A stretch of 64,000 bases of DNA from Anabas testudineus (lineage: Eukaryota; Chordata; Actinopteri; Anabantiformes; Anabantidae): contig NC_046611.1 in the NCBI RefSeq assembly GCF_900324465.2, positions 12,547,369 to 12,611,368 of the forward strand, in the 5' to 3' direction. Positions within the stretch are counted from its first letter, which is position 1, and each line of letters opens with the position of its first letter. The translations under genes were made by a program, and so were the position numbers. This document shows positions 22,301-36,540 of the stretch, piece after piece. Under the pieces are notes generated by a model. The model saw nothing but the letters and a program-made list of their open reading frames with translations. It searched no databases and had not been told where the DNA came from.

Positions 22301-25300
22301 TGAAAAAACAATGTAATTTTATTGTGTATCCCATATTTATGTTTGGAGCAGCTCCTAACGAACACCGTTCCCTATGAGCTCTAGGTGTTCGTGAAACAGG
22401 GATCGACGGAAGTTGCGAGTCTATTAGCGAGTCGATGGGTTGTAGCGAGTTCAGCCATATTTGGAATAACAGCAGGACTGAACACTGGCAAAGTTGTTGG
22501 CCAACAGAGATTACAGCTAAATCGTTGTAATAATGTCTTAAGAAAAGTTGGGTGTGGACAAAACCAAGTTATAATGACCTTAGTGAAAGGACAGCTAGCC
22601 TGGACGGCTCTATTGGTCTACTGCGAAATATATTATTAAGAATGACTGCAGGACGTTTAATGTGAAAATGTTGATAAACATTTGTCAATGACAGAAAAAA
22701 GGTAAAAAAATTAGTGAATGAAAACTGGAAGGCTTAGCAGTGAGTGTGACATGACACTGTTGCTGGAGTGATGTGGAAATGGATGAGAAATGGTGATGAA
22801 TTTATCAAATATGAAATATGGTGTTGTTTGCATTGACTGGCATGTAAACAAAGTCAGGACTGATGGTAATGACAAGCCAAACTTTACATCTGCTTGTATT
22901 TTCCGTTGGCTTTTTGTGTTGGTTCTTTATTCCGTACCGTAAAAGAAAAAGTTACTGCACAGATCTAGGTCAAGACATGTTACAGTAACTGTGATTTAGA
23001 CGACAGTAAGAGTTTAGTCAATTATAATTCAATGACAAGAAAAGAAAGTCTGGAAATACTAAGATAATACTATGAATACAATATTGAAGTCAAATGTAGT
23101 AAGAACAGAGCCATAAAGAATCACACCTATACTATTAAGATATAGTACAGTATTTTACAGAGCAGTGTGTCCTCAGTCTGAAAGCTAAACCAGGGCCAGC
23201 ACTCAAACACAGCTGTGATTGGTTTCTAATATTTAAAGGTCAGCTAGTAGAATCATACAGCTCCTATTCTACTGCCTAGTTTAATTACAGCATGTCATAG
23301 ATTGTCCACAACGTTTGGTACCACATACACCAACTAAAAGTAACCTGAGACTTTCACCGAGACTCCACCTGTCCTCTCTTTCATCTCATATAACCAACCT
23401 ACTGGGGACTATACTGCTCCCCTGTTCTGTAGTTATTTTTTTATCACCGATTATCACCCTGCTTTCTGTGGTCTTTCTGGGAATGTTGGACGCTGTTTTT
23501 GGCACCACATAGAACAAAGTAAAGAGACAGACCACAGCAAAGATATACTGTGCAGAGAAAGACAAGTCCCACTATTATTAATCTCTCAATAGAGAAAAGA
23601 TTTTCAGCCAGATGGTTCAGATTGGGCCCAAGACACAAACATACAGGTATGAACTATTAATCAATTCAAGGCGATAGTTTAAGAAATGTATTATAGTGGC
23701 AAGTAAAAGTATGTGAACAATTTAACTGATATCACAAATAAATCACTGTAGCTAACTGTAGCAAGGAGTTATGAAACCTGGAGTCAACAAAACCAGAAAG
23801 TCTGAAGTTTGAGTTACTTTGACTTATAAAAATGCTTAAACACAAAAAAGTAACATAAAGAAAATTAACTATTTTAGGTTCTATAGAGAATGTTTGTGTT
23901 TATAATCTTATGCACATTGTGTTTGCCTAAATTTGTGACTTACATGAAGATCAGAACATGTGTTTAAAACCAATTAATGCAGAAAAACAGGTTATTCCGA
24001 AGGGTTCACATGCTTTTTCTCAGCACTACATTTAACACAGCTGGATGTTGCTTGTGTTGTAGCTAGAGGTTGAATGAGTATGTTGTTATTATTAACACCG
24101 TCTACACATGTCTTTCACTTGTCATCTCACAGAACTGATGTGACCCTATGCTCTTCATTCTAGGAGTCTGCACAGCCCACATGTCAGCTTGCATTTCGCT
24201 ATGAGCATGGCCACAGCCCAGATGCATATTTTTTACGCTTCAAATGTATTTTCCTGGGCATTAACACAGCACAATAAGAACGAATCCTTCACCAGTGTAG
24301 AGTTTAAACACGTAGCACAGGAGCAGCTGCAGCTCGTCATGTGTTGTCTATGCAGACACAGTGTAACTCTGCATTCACACCAGGACGAACAACATAAGGA
24401 ATAATTGCACTGCTGTGTTCAGTGACAATCGCTGATTATGATACAGCACTTTTTTGCCTGATAATGATTTCATTTCACCTCATTATGAAGTCTGATATTG
24501 TGGTTTGAAAGACTAAGATAAAAATGAGAAAACTAACAGTATTTTGAAGCACAATGAAATGGACTATAATTAAATATCAAGATACAGTGGTGGTTCAATG
24601 TTCGTGTTCCTCTTAGAAACTTCTCCATTTCATATTATGAGAGATCTAAAACTACATACATGAGATCAAATTAAAAACATTAGATAGAAAAGTTACACTT
24701 GTTCATTCATTATCCAATCTTACATATTTGTGTGTGCCATAAATATGTAAACCTCCATGATTATCAATTCATTTGAAGGAGATATTGACAATCAGGTGTG
24801 AATCTGGTAGGAGAGAGACCTGGGTCCTCACTATCAAAGTCTGAACACATTTGTAGAAGTGAGTCATGGCTTGAACAAAGAAGACGATTTACAAAAAGAG
24901 TTGCTGATCAACAGTCAACACTCAACTCTCAGGCGGGTTGTGTACGAATGGTGAACATTTAACACCACTGTGACCCTCCCTAGTAGTGGTTCAGTGTGTA
25001 ATAATAGGTTCAGTTGGTTTTGCCACAAACACATTTTTAAGATTTAAGACATAAACACATGACATGTAGTGTATGAAATGAAGTGTAATGTGTTTGTCTA
25101 ATTTGTTTGGGTTCGCTTTATTTGATCATATTTAAAGTCGTATTCATGCAGAAACAGACGATTCTAAAGGGTTCACAAACGTTCAAACACCACTGTTTCT
25201 TGACTGTGGCTCATTAGTGCTCATCATCACTTCTGTGGAAAAATCCTCTGTTTTCATCAATCTCCAATCAAACTTATTTAAATCACAGTTGTGGGTTGTG

Positions 25301-25975
25301 ATTCAGAGATCTGTGATAAGAGTCATAACACATTTTCTAGAAGCTCAGTGTTGATGTTTTGAAACAAGAGTTTGTAAACTGTTGCAACACTTACAGTGAC
25401 ACAGGGGCATCATCGTATTTGGTAGCACAACAAAATGCTGTAACAAAATCAGTCCTTTCACCGAATGATTACTGCTACATTATTAGCACTTGGTAGGTAG
25501 CTCTGATCACTTATTAAAATGACACGAGGCAACAACAACAAAAAATACACAACTTGTTAACTACTTAAGACAAATACTTATTAGCTGTTGATTTTTCTGT
25601 GCTGTAAGTTGTTTATAGAGGGATATTTGGCTGCAGTCTCATGTATGTACCATTTGCATCCATGTTTATTCATGCCTCCGGCCATGCATGGAGTCACATG
25701 GAAATGGAGATGCAGGTCAGGAACTGGCAGCAGTCCAGACCACTCGATATAACAACAAGACACTACTCATGAGTCAGAATGTAAAGACAGATTCGAGACT
25801 AAATTCAATGTAGCTCGTCCATAAGAATTAAAATGCTTGGGGTTTTAATGGAAAAGCAGATGAAGTCAGGTCGTCTAAGTGCTGACGGTTCATACCTGAC
25901 TGGTCAGGTATGAACAGGAGGGTCTCTGTGGTGGTTCTGACCGGAAGACAGACTGCAGGGTGAAGGGGGTAGAGT
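19391..25975 (-). other. Probable long arhgap1 3' UTR and flank
   Basis: 6.6 kb without splice-consistent coding sequence, AT-rich, with short CA runs (20341-20362, 20747-20775). A minus-strand AATAAA lies near 19408 and another near 22318. I cannot tell from sequence which is used, so the UTR could be short with the rest intergenic. Confidence 0.4.
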
Positions 25976-27067
25976 TTAGGTGAAGACCAGATGCTGCTGG
26001 TCTAGCAGGGTTCTGGTGAAGTTGTTGATTGGCCCGATGGCGCTGAGTGACATGGCGTTGTCCCGTGCCCAGAGCAGGTTAGGACCAAACACCACGGCCA
26101 GGTTACTGTTTGTCATCTTATTCACCTCACTGTTGGCTGACACCTAAACAAACACACACACACACTTAAATAACACACTGATACTAAGGCCTGAAAGATT
26201 CTCAGGTGTGTCAGGTGTACCTGTGCCAGGAATGTGATGAGGTATCGCAGAGATGCGTAGTTTTCCTCTGGCAGTGACTCCATCAGCGTCTTAATGACTG
26301 TCGCCTGGCTGTCAGCAGACACAGCTGGAAAACATCCAATAACATTGAGAGCTTATTTAGAATGAATATGATGATGTAGCACTTTTAGATGTAGAGGATC
26401 CCAAGTAGTCCCAAGAAATCACATAACACAAGGAGGCATCGCTCCTTTTACCCAAATGCTGCCCTCCTCTATTCTTCCTGTCGCAGTCTTTGTTCTGCAC
26501 ATGATGTTTGAAAACCTGACTATGCATATACATGGCAGAGAAATATGTGTTACAGCTGTGTATCTTGTAGCCTAACTAGAGGCAGTTTTTGTTTAATTCT
26601 ATTCCAGAGTAATACTCATTGTTTAAACGCACAGGCGAAGTTGACAATGTCGTTGTAGAGCTGGTAGGTCAGCAGAGGCTCAGGTAGCTCCCTCAGGAAT
26701 GTCTTCAAAATCACAGCAGCCAAGTGGACGTCTTCCATCTCTCTAAAATTCACAGTGGCACCTACAAAACACACATGTAATAAATAAACTTAGTCTATCG
26801 TATTCATTGCCCAGGATTTTTTTGCAGAGATTAATTACAATAATATCAAGATCAAATGTGTGTACTAGGCTGTATACTGTGCCTGCCCTCTCTGCTGCTG
26901 ACACCAAACCTCTGGATCCGCTCTGGACATTTCTGATGTATGTGCACATGCAACTCAGGTTGTATAGTCTTAAATTTTACATAATACCTGAGTTGTATTT
27001 GAGCTGGACCTCCTTCACTAGAGTCACGTTGGCAGACCGTCTGAAGATTCCCTCGATCTCCAGACCT

Positions 27068-27117
<50 letters not shown>

Positions 27118-27303
27118 AAAGAAATACAAGTCTGTTTTTACTGATAGAACAATTTATTCACTGAATGACAATAAATTTGTGTTTGTGCTTGTCTTACTAG
27201 AACCAAAAGAGAGGCATTACCTTGATCTAATAAGAAGCTAATGGTGTCTCTCATCACCACAGGAACTGGATCACCATCAGGACTCCTCTGTCTTAGCCTG
27301 ACA

Positions 27304-27361
<58 letters not shown>

Positions 27362-30300
27362 GGCTAAAACACCAGACTTTAACCAACAGTTTCCACTTCA
27401 GTCAGATTTATATGGATTAATACATTGTCACATCTAAACATTATGTCTTTAACATTTAGAGAAACCGTTTCTACAGTCTGACTCTTACAAAGCCAGTGGG
27501 ACCCCAAACACCTGGTAGGGGAGGGGAGGGCTGGCGGCAGGAGATGTGGGAGGCTGGGCAGCCGGTTTCAGAGACGCTCTCAACTTGTTGTCGTACCTGT
27601 TACAGAGACATTGTTAGACTATTATCTGCAGGATACAACAGCAACAGCTAATGTAATACAAATAACAATTTCATAATGTCTTAAAATGCAGGCAAAATGT
27701 TCCAAATGAGGCACAGGAGGGATATTAAAAGCAAACATTTATTGTGTATAACTTTTAGAATAAAATGTAGAGTCGTGTGCCATGAGCTCTTACTCTCTGA
27801 CGCGGGCAGGTATGAGCAACTGATCGCATTTCACCACGTTCTCCAGCTCACTCAGATAACTCACATAGTTGATCTTTCTTCCAAACTTAAAACTACAGAG
27901 AGACAGAGGCAGAGACAGAGACGAGGTCAGCTTCAATAATACAGAGTTTAGCAGCATGAGTTAATTCCAGCATTTGGAATTACTTCAGTCAGTCGACATA
28001 AAAAGCTTCTGAAATTAGAAGTACATCTAGATGCTTATTGATGTGATAATAACTTAAACATAACTGTAACCAAGGACAGGTTTTTGTATGTTTTATGTTG
28101 CTTTAATTGTATTTCTGACTTAAGAAATACACATTCCTAAATTATTAATAATCTCAGCATTTGCCTTCATGAATTAGGCTTGATACCATTTGCTTATTAT
28201 ACTGCAGATTACAGTGATGTTCACACTGTAATATGACTTTTTGCAGATATATGTATGTACATTTGCAATATACAAATACAAATATACATTCATGTTTCTG
28301 ATTTAAATCAATGTGTAAATGCTTGAAGGTTCCCTTTAAATGACATCTACACTCACTGGCTGCTTTTTTAATGGGTCCATCTGTACAATCTAATGGAATC
28401 CAATACAGCAGCTCTGCCATGAATTCTACTTTAATACAATTATAATTTCTAATTTTTTGTTGAAACAGTCAGAAAGGTGATAGTGGGTGGTGGAGTGGAC
28501 CTGGAGAGCATTATGAGGTGGTTCCTATGTTTTGTATTTACATACATAGTAGGAGCAACTCATGGAAAAGCTGTTGTATTGAATTGCATGAGATTGCACA
28601 GGTGCACCTGATAAATGAGTGTATATTCCTTGGAATATACAGGAACCAGGAACTTAAATATCACGTGAAACCAACACGAAACACACAAGTCACAGCACTG
28701 TAGTCTAGCTGGTTAAGACTGAGATAATGATCGAAGTGCTACTTTGCTATTTCCAGATTTCTTTTGTTTCATTTCCTTATCAGTGCAGCTGCTGCAATAA
28801 CTGGAAACATGCCGGATTCACAAAACTGGTTTACACAAAAGACAGACACTGATCGTTATAAAAAGTGTATGTTGGCATGTTCTAAATATGAACTTTTGCA
28901 AGTTTCATAACAATTGTCTGGTCACACACTAATTTACAGTACTAAACATCAAAGGCTATACCCAAAGGTTTTCTTAAACATTATGCAATGTGGCTCCATG
29001 TGGATTACCTGGATTACCAGTGCACGAGAATGCATGAAACATGCTCAGTAATTTTACATTAAACTGTACCTGATGATTGGTTTGAAGAGGATCAGCAGAG
29101 TTTTGATGAACATGGTGGGGTGGACGATGTACAGAGCCTTGATGTTCTTCTTATACCTGAAAAGACACCCAGTACATGTTCTCTACAGATCATCTTTTAG
29201 GGAAGAATTCACTGTATGTCTTATTGGTCTATTTTGCAGCTTGGTCATGTCTTTTTATTTTCCTCTTATTGTGTGAAAGGTGCACATCAATCTGATGCTA
29301 CTTCAGCTATAGTTCGACTGCATTTCAAGTTATAAAATACCAGTCTGTATATGTGCGTGTGTGTACAGAAGAGTGTTTGGTTGTGTCATTTGTATGTAAT
29401 CTAACAAAGGTAAACACAGAGGACATAGTGAAGTGGCACGGTGCTCTGTTGTAGACTTTTTTCAAATCGCAGATTGCAGATTTAACAAGACTGATGTCAT
29501 AATACCTTTGGGTATAATGCCATTAATTCATGATTTAAAGTGCCCATATTATGCAAAATCTACTTTCTGGTCATTTTGGTACCTTTATATGAACCTATGG
29601 GGCATGTAGACACACAAGTATGATCAAATTGGAGACTGTCCTTTTTTCATTCTCTTAGTGGTCCATTCAAAGTTTGCACGTAAAATGACATATTCTCGAG
29701 TCTCAGGGACTCAATCTCTGCTTATCTTAACACCACTCATGACAACCTTGGCCAAACACTTGCAGGACGACATTGGTTTTCCTGGCTGTGGCAGACTCAC
29801 TCTGAAAACTACAACAGTGGGAGCACAGCACAAAAAACAGACACTGCTCACCTTCTGGATTCATGGACAAACTCAAAAGTGTCTCTCTTCTTCCTCCCAT
29901 CCTCTCAGGATCTAAACAAACTGTGGATTTATTTGTTTTCAAGGGAGTGGTCCAGTATATGTTAGAAGTTGGATTAATTTCAGGACTAAAGCTCAAAGAT
30001 GGTCTGATTCTGACTGTTACCCGAACCTGGGCTTCATTCAAAGATTTAGGCGGTAAGTGTTTTGTCTTGTGTGTTTACCAGGCTAGCTTGTTGATGTAGC
30101 CACATTAACTACACAGTAATGCTAAATGGTGACCACAAAACCGGAGGGTCTGTTCATGCAAATTTCAGACCTACTGCTCACTATAATCTACACTGCTTTT
30201 GAGCATGACAGTGGGGACTTCAATGACCTGTTTTTTAAATAATATGGGCACTTTAACCCACTTGTGCAATTCTGACTTAGGATGGACTAAAGCTGCCTGT

Positions 30301-31598
30301 GCCATGTCCAGTGATGTTACAACACTTACTTTCTATCAAACTCTCTGTATGCATCCCGTAACCAGCTGAGAGATGGTTTGTTTTCACTGGTTAGTCCATG
30401 ATGAAAGTAGATCAGAGTATAGTCACTTTCCACATACTGGTCCAGAGTTCCTTTAAGATAGCTACAAAAAAACAAACATATGTATTGTAATTTACATGTG
30501 TATATCCACTGGACATAAACTGGTTCAGTTTTACCAGAGAACCACATTTCCACCAATTTGCTTAGTGTTCAAGAAAATTACAGAAGCAATCAGACTGAGG
30601 AGGAAAAAAACTGATGTGGCTTTCACGAAAGTTGTTCAGTCATTTCAAAAGAACAAAAAAAAAAAGTTTCCTCTGTGTGTTTCTTCATACAGAGTCACAT
30701 GCATGTTCCTGGTGAGACCTCAGTCAAAGATACACACCACAACATCCAAGGTTAATTCCAATTAAAGACTTTTGATGCACATGACCTCGCTCTACTCAAA
30801 TTCACATCACTCTATAGACTCATATACATTTAATACATTTGCAACCATTAGTCAAAGTGTAGTCATTTAACGTTAACGTAATTAATTTGTTAATAACTGC
30901 ATTGAGCCATTCAAGGTCCACTTCCTCTCTACAGAACAATCTTGGCGTAATGTCTTGATCAGTCACTGGAAATAGTCCTACAGATACCCACCCCTCTAAA
31001 CCAGCAAATACTTTGATTAATTCATTTACTATAGCATTATCTTCCTCAAGGTTGCATTAGTACTTACAGCAGCAGCTTGTGATGGTCCAGCTGGTGCTGT
31101 GGTGGCATCCTGCAGGCATTGAACACAATCACCTTCCTGCCAAAGTTATCATCACCTACAGAGACATAGAGAGACAGAAACAGCTATTCAACCTTACTCA
31201 CATTTAAAAAAATGACTTTGCATTAAACATGACAAACTGATATTAAACACAAACTCAGCTATTAATTTCTCAGTGGTTGCAACCGACCTGCTACTTCAAT
31301 GATCTGATGCCTGGCAATGTCGTAGAAAGGATGGTCCCAGGGAAGGTGGGGAGAGCCAGCATCAAAGCGCTGGGAGATGTCCGTCTCTGAAACAGACACA
31401 CCAATACATAAACAATTCAGACCTCATCGTCTACATATGTAAAAATATAATTTTGCATACTCGTAGATAGCTCTCACCTGATTTGCTGAGAGTAGACTCG
31501 TCAGGGAGCCACTGCTGGTCCTCTATGGTGGCTAGCTTCAGCTGTCCTAATTGTGCTGCGGGGTCTTCACCCAAATCTACCAACAGCTCTGACGACAT
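25976..31598 (-). CDS. arhgap1: Rho GTPase-activating protein 1 (p50RhoGAP / Cdc42GAP)
   Basis: Twelve exons: 31478-31598, 31288-31386, 31068-31155, 30330-30461, 29070-29156, 27794-27892, 27489-27596, 27221-27297, 26988-27065, 26633-26761, 26221-26324, 25976-26143. They sum to 1,290 bases, 429 residues (human 439). The N-terminal half is a Sec14/CRAL-TRIO-like lipid-binding domain (residues about 60-210; [19 protein letters not shown]). A proline-rich linker follows ([16 protein letters not shown]), then the RhoGAP domain with arginine finger in EGIFRRSAN and the [17 protein letters not shown] block. It stimulates GTP hydrolysis by Cdc42, Rac and Rho at endosomes and cell edges. arhgap8 is a close relative, but the N-terminus and linker favour arhgap1. 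Confidence 0.96.
27070..27115. repeat. (CA)n microsatellite
   Basis: Directly adjoins the acceptor side of an arhgap1 exon (ends 27065), so length change could touch splicing. Confidence 0.95.
27307..27359. repeat. (CA)n microsatellite
   Basis: Lies about 10 bp from the acceptor of the exon ending at 27297 in arhgap1. Confidence 0.95.
29539..30252. mobile_element. piggyBac-like MITE in arhgap1 intron
   Basis: A 714-bp element with perfect 14-bp inverted termini, AGTGCCCATATTAT at 29539 and its complement ending at 30252, bounded by TTAA on both sides (29535-29538, 30253-30256). TTAA duplication is the piggyBac hallmark. There is no transposase frame, so it is non-autonomous. Confidence 0.85.
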
Positions 31599-32502
31599 CA
31601 CACGTACTGGAGACCGGCGCTATGCGCACACACACACTGCACAGTAATTCCTTGGATACACACACAGCCAAAAACAAAGCTGTTACTTCCACACAGTAGC
31701 AGCCAGAGCCCTGCAAGAGACAGATTCAGTATATTCAGTTCACTCAGACACACTGATGATTTACAGTATTCGTGTACTGAATAATCTTATCAAACTGTTT
31801 TATGTACTGACAACACTACGCTGAGGAGCCAGTAAAAATACTAAAAGATAAGGTCAGTAGTACAATTGCATTAAAAACAGAACTGTTATAATTCAGAGTG
31901 TATGCAACATGTTGTCCAATCACCTTATGTGTTTAATAGCAGGAGCGTATTGTTTCAGTATGAAGATAACAGGAGACATTATCATCTCCAGCCTAATCTT
32001 TCAAGACATTTCTGATATCTACTTTCTAGATTCACTTGTAAACCTCCCACATTTGCAGCTATAGCTTCAGCAACAAAAATAGTAAGATGTGTAAAAGGTA
32101 ATATGTAAATCACCATTTGGCTGCATTAAAGAGCAATTTACAGTATGTGAGCAGGGTGGGTGGGGGCATGGTTCATGGGCCTAGTAGATGTCTGCATTCA
32201 ATACACACTCAAAAGTCTAATAGTCTATAACAATAATACGGTAAGATAACAAAGTGTTACCTTATCTTGCCAGACATGATAGCAACGGTGGAAACTAGCA
32301 ACAATGAGAAGTGAAGAAAAACCCTAACAGACTGGGGTTGTTAAATTAGCGTCACAGATGCTGTAGTGAACACGTTGAATATATAAACTGGCCTTTACTA
32401 AAGAGAAAGAGTTTTACTGCAGCAACACAGAAAAGACAGAACTCAATAAAACATCACAGAGATACACACATCTGTGTTTCTTTAGTACGGGAAGAGAGAC
32501 TG

Positions 32503-32565
32503 GGAATCGGATGACTAACCCTGGGGTTCGTAGACGACTGCTCTATCACCTTACTGAGGCTCCAG
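32503..32565 (-). repeat. SINE head fragment
   Basis: Shares CCCTGGGGTTCGTAGAC and the following tRNA-like stretch with the SINE at 47000-47243. Only the head remains. Confidence 0.55.
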
Positions 32566-32808
32566 TTTTATTAACACTATGTGTGGTGATAAAATTCTTT
32601 GATGTCCTTTTCCTTCATACACTGCCTGCTACAGCACTGCTGACACGATGTAGACGTCAGTGAGTCGGACACTGCAGCGTAATGTAACATCTTCACATTA
32701 ATGGCCGCACCTCTTCCTCTTCTCACATTCACTCTCTCCCCATCACGCTTCCTCTTTTATCTCCAACCCCCACTTATTTACCCTCCTTTCTAGTTCTCCA
32801 TCTCTCTT

Positions 32809-32911
<103 letters not shown>

Positions 32912-33008
32912 CTATTCTCTCTCTAGTATGTGATGTTATGCTGACTGACAGCATGTTGCTTTAAATAAATATTGCTGCTAACCAACAGGCGCATTCAGTC
33001 AGTGCTGA

Positions 33009-33077
<69 letters not shown>
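33009..33077. repeat. (CA)n microsatellite, ~69 bp
   Basis: Second pure CA tract 100 bp after the first; the two may be one older tract split by unique sequence. Confidence 0.97.
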
Positions 33078-33080
<3 letters not shown>

Positions 33081-36000
33081 AGAGAGATAGGTCAGCACAC
33101 TGTCAGTAACCAAGAAGCTGTCATGGAGGACACCAGGCAGGATTTTGGATGATGTGGAGAGTAAAGGTTCCCTTTTCCTTTCATTGTGTGTTGCTAAACA
33201 CATGCCTATTGTCCCAACACAGCTGGTCAGCCACTGTCGGTCATAGCAGAAAACTGAGGACACACACCACCTGACTGTGAGCTCATCGATAGACATGAAT
33301 TAGCTCTACAGTTACTGTTGATGACTGAATCAAGTCTGAATCACCATCCCCTGTGAAACAAACACTACCTTTTTGGGGTCACTGTTGTATGACTAGTAGT
33401 GTGTGCTTGTGCAAATCGCTACACATTTTTTATTTTTAAAAACTTGTATATAAGCTTTTGAAGACATTCAATCCATATTTCATGACCTTCATGATCATGT
33501 GATAGCAAGCAGGGGTGGTTAGCGTCAGCAGTCTGTGAACACAAGAGCACCACCCACAGAATCCACTGGAAAGATGTCAAAGGTCAATAACCAAGAGTCA
33601 GTAGATGTTGAAGATAGAATAAGGAGGAAGGAAGCAGAAACAGAGTTACTCCTCCACCAATACACCATCACCTCACAAACCTCTGAGCTTGGATTTTCAT
33701 TTCACTGTGAATGCAAATTGAGAGTCAGACGGAACGATAAATCTGTTCTTCCACATCCTCTTTTTTGTTTTTTTTCAGTCATCAAACAACAAAGCCACTT
33801 CATAGCTGATGAGGAACATGACCGCAGAGGCTTACAATAAAATCTCTGTTTTCCCAGGGACTGCTTTTTTTTTTATAAGAGGGATATGATGGTATAGTAT
33901 ATATCATTATAGATTAAGGTTGGTCTCTTTTTCACACAGAAATATCCCAAACTAAAATACATACACTAAAGGGTCTTGGTGTGATTGTTCTAGTCCATAC
34001 TCAAGTAAAAATGCTGTTAACCCTGGCCCAAATGAGCAAAAGGGACAATAGACAAATCGATTTTGGCTCAACTGGACTAGAGAATAAACTACATGTGTTG
34101 ACATCTGACAACACTTTACTAATGACCAATGCCAACATTTCCTGGACCCTACCTCTAAAACCAAACACAAACATAGAGACTCCTTTGTGCTGTAACTCTG
34201 ACAAATAATGTTTGATTTTACGATCAGTCAGTTGTCATTCAGATCTGAAATCCACCCATGGTACATGTTTAGTTAGCTAGATAAGACAGTCAGTAAGCTA
34301 TTCAGCCAGTCAGTCAGCATACTGCTGTTACCACTGACATTTAAAACAAGCAGACTCCTGTAACCTTCACTATAACTTTTCCCTTAACTCCAGTGTAACA
34401 TTTATATGTAGACAATGAAGCAGTCAGCTCATCAGTAACAGTCTGTTTGTTTCCTCAAAGGCTTACCGTATGAAACTGTTCCGTATCTGAGGTTTTTCCT
34501 CTGCCCAACACTTGACTGCAGGTGTCAGGGTCAAGGATACAAGTAATACACTGCATACTCACAGCCACTGCATCTACATAAGGACAATTTACCTAAGGAT
34601 GCAGCAATAACAGCACCCTGCCCCCTTTATTATTCCTCATTTTCATCCTCTCTATCACAGCACTGCAGAGCAGCAGAGGAAAGCAGCTTAGTCAAAGTCT
34701 CCTCCAGGGGTTGGAGATTGGTTCCCAGGAAAACTACACTGCAGACAAAACCCTTCACAATCACTCTGTTTCTGTTACTACAGAGATAAATGTACTACAG
34801 ATAACTACAGAATAAACCCATTGCTGTTATCACTAAAACCATTGCACTAGATGTTATTTATTTGCTATGCTTTTGTTTTTTTTAAACAAAAATTAGTTTT
34901 TCTTTGTTGTGTGCTAAAATCTTTCTAGGAATGAGGGTACATCTTATATTTCTAAAACGCTTAAAACCCTAAACGCCCAGAGAAGAACCAAAACAATGTC
35001 AGACAGGGCACCGTGCACCAGCTGGATTATCTAACCTTTTTACATTTTCAAGCATTTATGTATATATTACATTGTGACTAGTGCATCACCTCAGGATTCC
35101 TCATTTTTTGATTCACTGCAAATCTACTGTTTTTCCTATGACACACTTAATAATACTCTATATCTCTATATCTCACACATCTCTGGTTATTTATGTATTG
35201 TAATTGTTTACTGCTATGTGGAATGACTGACTTCCAGTGTCACTGTGAGCTTGCAGGTTTCACTTTAACACTGTTAAGTAGACAAAATAAATGCCATAAG
35301 TATATATATGCAAACAAAGTTGTATAAATGGTGAAATAAGAATACATATTTGGCTATTACATTAGACAAGAACAATAAATGTCTACTTTTTGATAATGTA
35401 TTAGGTTTTTATTCCTGTATTTACTCAGTTATTATTTATTTATTAATTTATCTTAGTTCTCCATACTGTATATTAGACAGTCATACATAAAAGTCTTTCA
35501 GATTTCTTCCTGTCCACCCTATGTCTCCATTACAGTTCTGCTGCCAGTCATGATGAAGACGGTTTGCCAGGCTGTCCTTCAAGCTGATCTGGTTTGTGTG
35601 GACTGAGAGTTGTGATCGCTTCAGCAGCTCGCATCTCTGTCTTAATGTGGTTTCGCAGCAAGTCTAATGTGAAGTGGTGAATTACAAATGCATTGAAGTG
35701 TAAATCACTGGAAGTCATAATACGTTTTACCGTGCAGTGGGTAAAAATGTTAATAAATATGTGTGGGAATGCAGATATATGTGAAGTGAAATCTTCTAGC
35801 TAGGAAAACATTGTCAATATTTTGATAAAATATGCAAAAGGAATTGACACGTTAAAATGACAAATATTTAAGCGGAGTCTGGTGTATCGCCGTCCTCACA
35901 CATGACGCATAGGAGCTAATCTTAACAGTCTAGCAACATATTGAGCAACAAGTGAGCAGACAGGTCATCGAGGTTCTTTAGTTAAACCTAGAAAGTCAGC

Positions 36001-36382
36001 TAAAGAAAACGTCTAAGTCATTTTAGTGGTTACCAAAGAAAAGCTGGAGGGACTGATTTAGCAACCTTAGCTGAAGCTAAAGCACATTAGCAAACTACCG
36101 TAAGCTAGCATGATTCTTTTGGCATTATTTTTGTAGACGGATACACAGTTTGTAACGTTTGCTGTGCTATGTGGAAACAACTGGTTAGATAGAAAGCAGG
36201 ACGTTACACGTAGCTAACTAGCTAACATGTCACGACACTAACTGAACCGACGTTATCACAATAAACCAGCTTCACGATACAGGACGACGGAAGCTGCACG
36301 CAGTCGTTTGTGGTTCTGAGTTTATTTTTATTTTTTTGGCTTCATATAACAACAGCCACACCTACATGACAGGGAAACATTT

Positions 36383-36540
36383 ATTTACCGTAATTATGCC
36401 GTTGCTTTGAACCACCCGATGGGCTTTGTGGCGTCTGCAGTTCCCGTGGACTTGCTGCGACTTGGTCGGAGCTGTTGACAGCAACCAACCGCGTCAACGC
36501 CTCTTCCGGTTGGTTGTTTTTCAAAATAAACGTGCGCGTT
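36383..36540 (-). promoter_or_regulatory. Candidate arhgap1 first exon / CpG-rich promoter
   Basis: A CpG-richer patch whose minus strand ends in a splice donor, TTACG/GTAAATAA at 36383. No ATG-led coding sequence of note is present. Position and strand fit a 5' non-coding exon of arhgap1. Confidence 0.4.

Noticed and set aside
22025-22639. Plus-strand ORFs of 84-92 codons
   Set aside because: Isolated frames of chance length in AT-rich non-coding sequence opposite the presumed arhgap1 3' UTR.
33535-33840. 101-codon plus-strand ORF with a charged N-terminal part
   Set aside because: No recognised family, no splice partners and AT-rich context; weak evidence for a gene.
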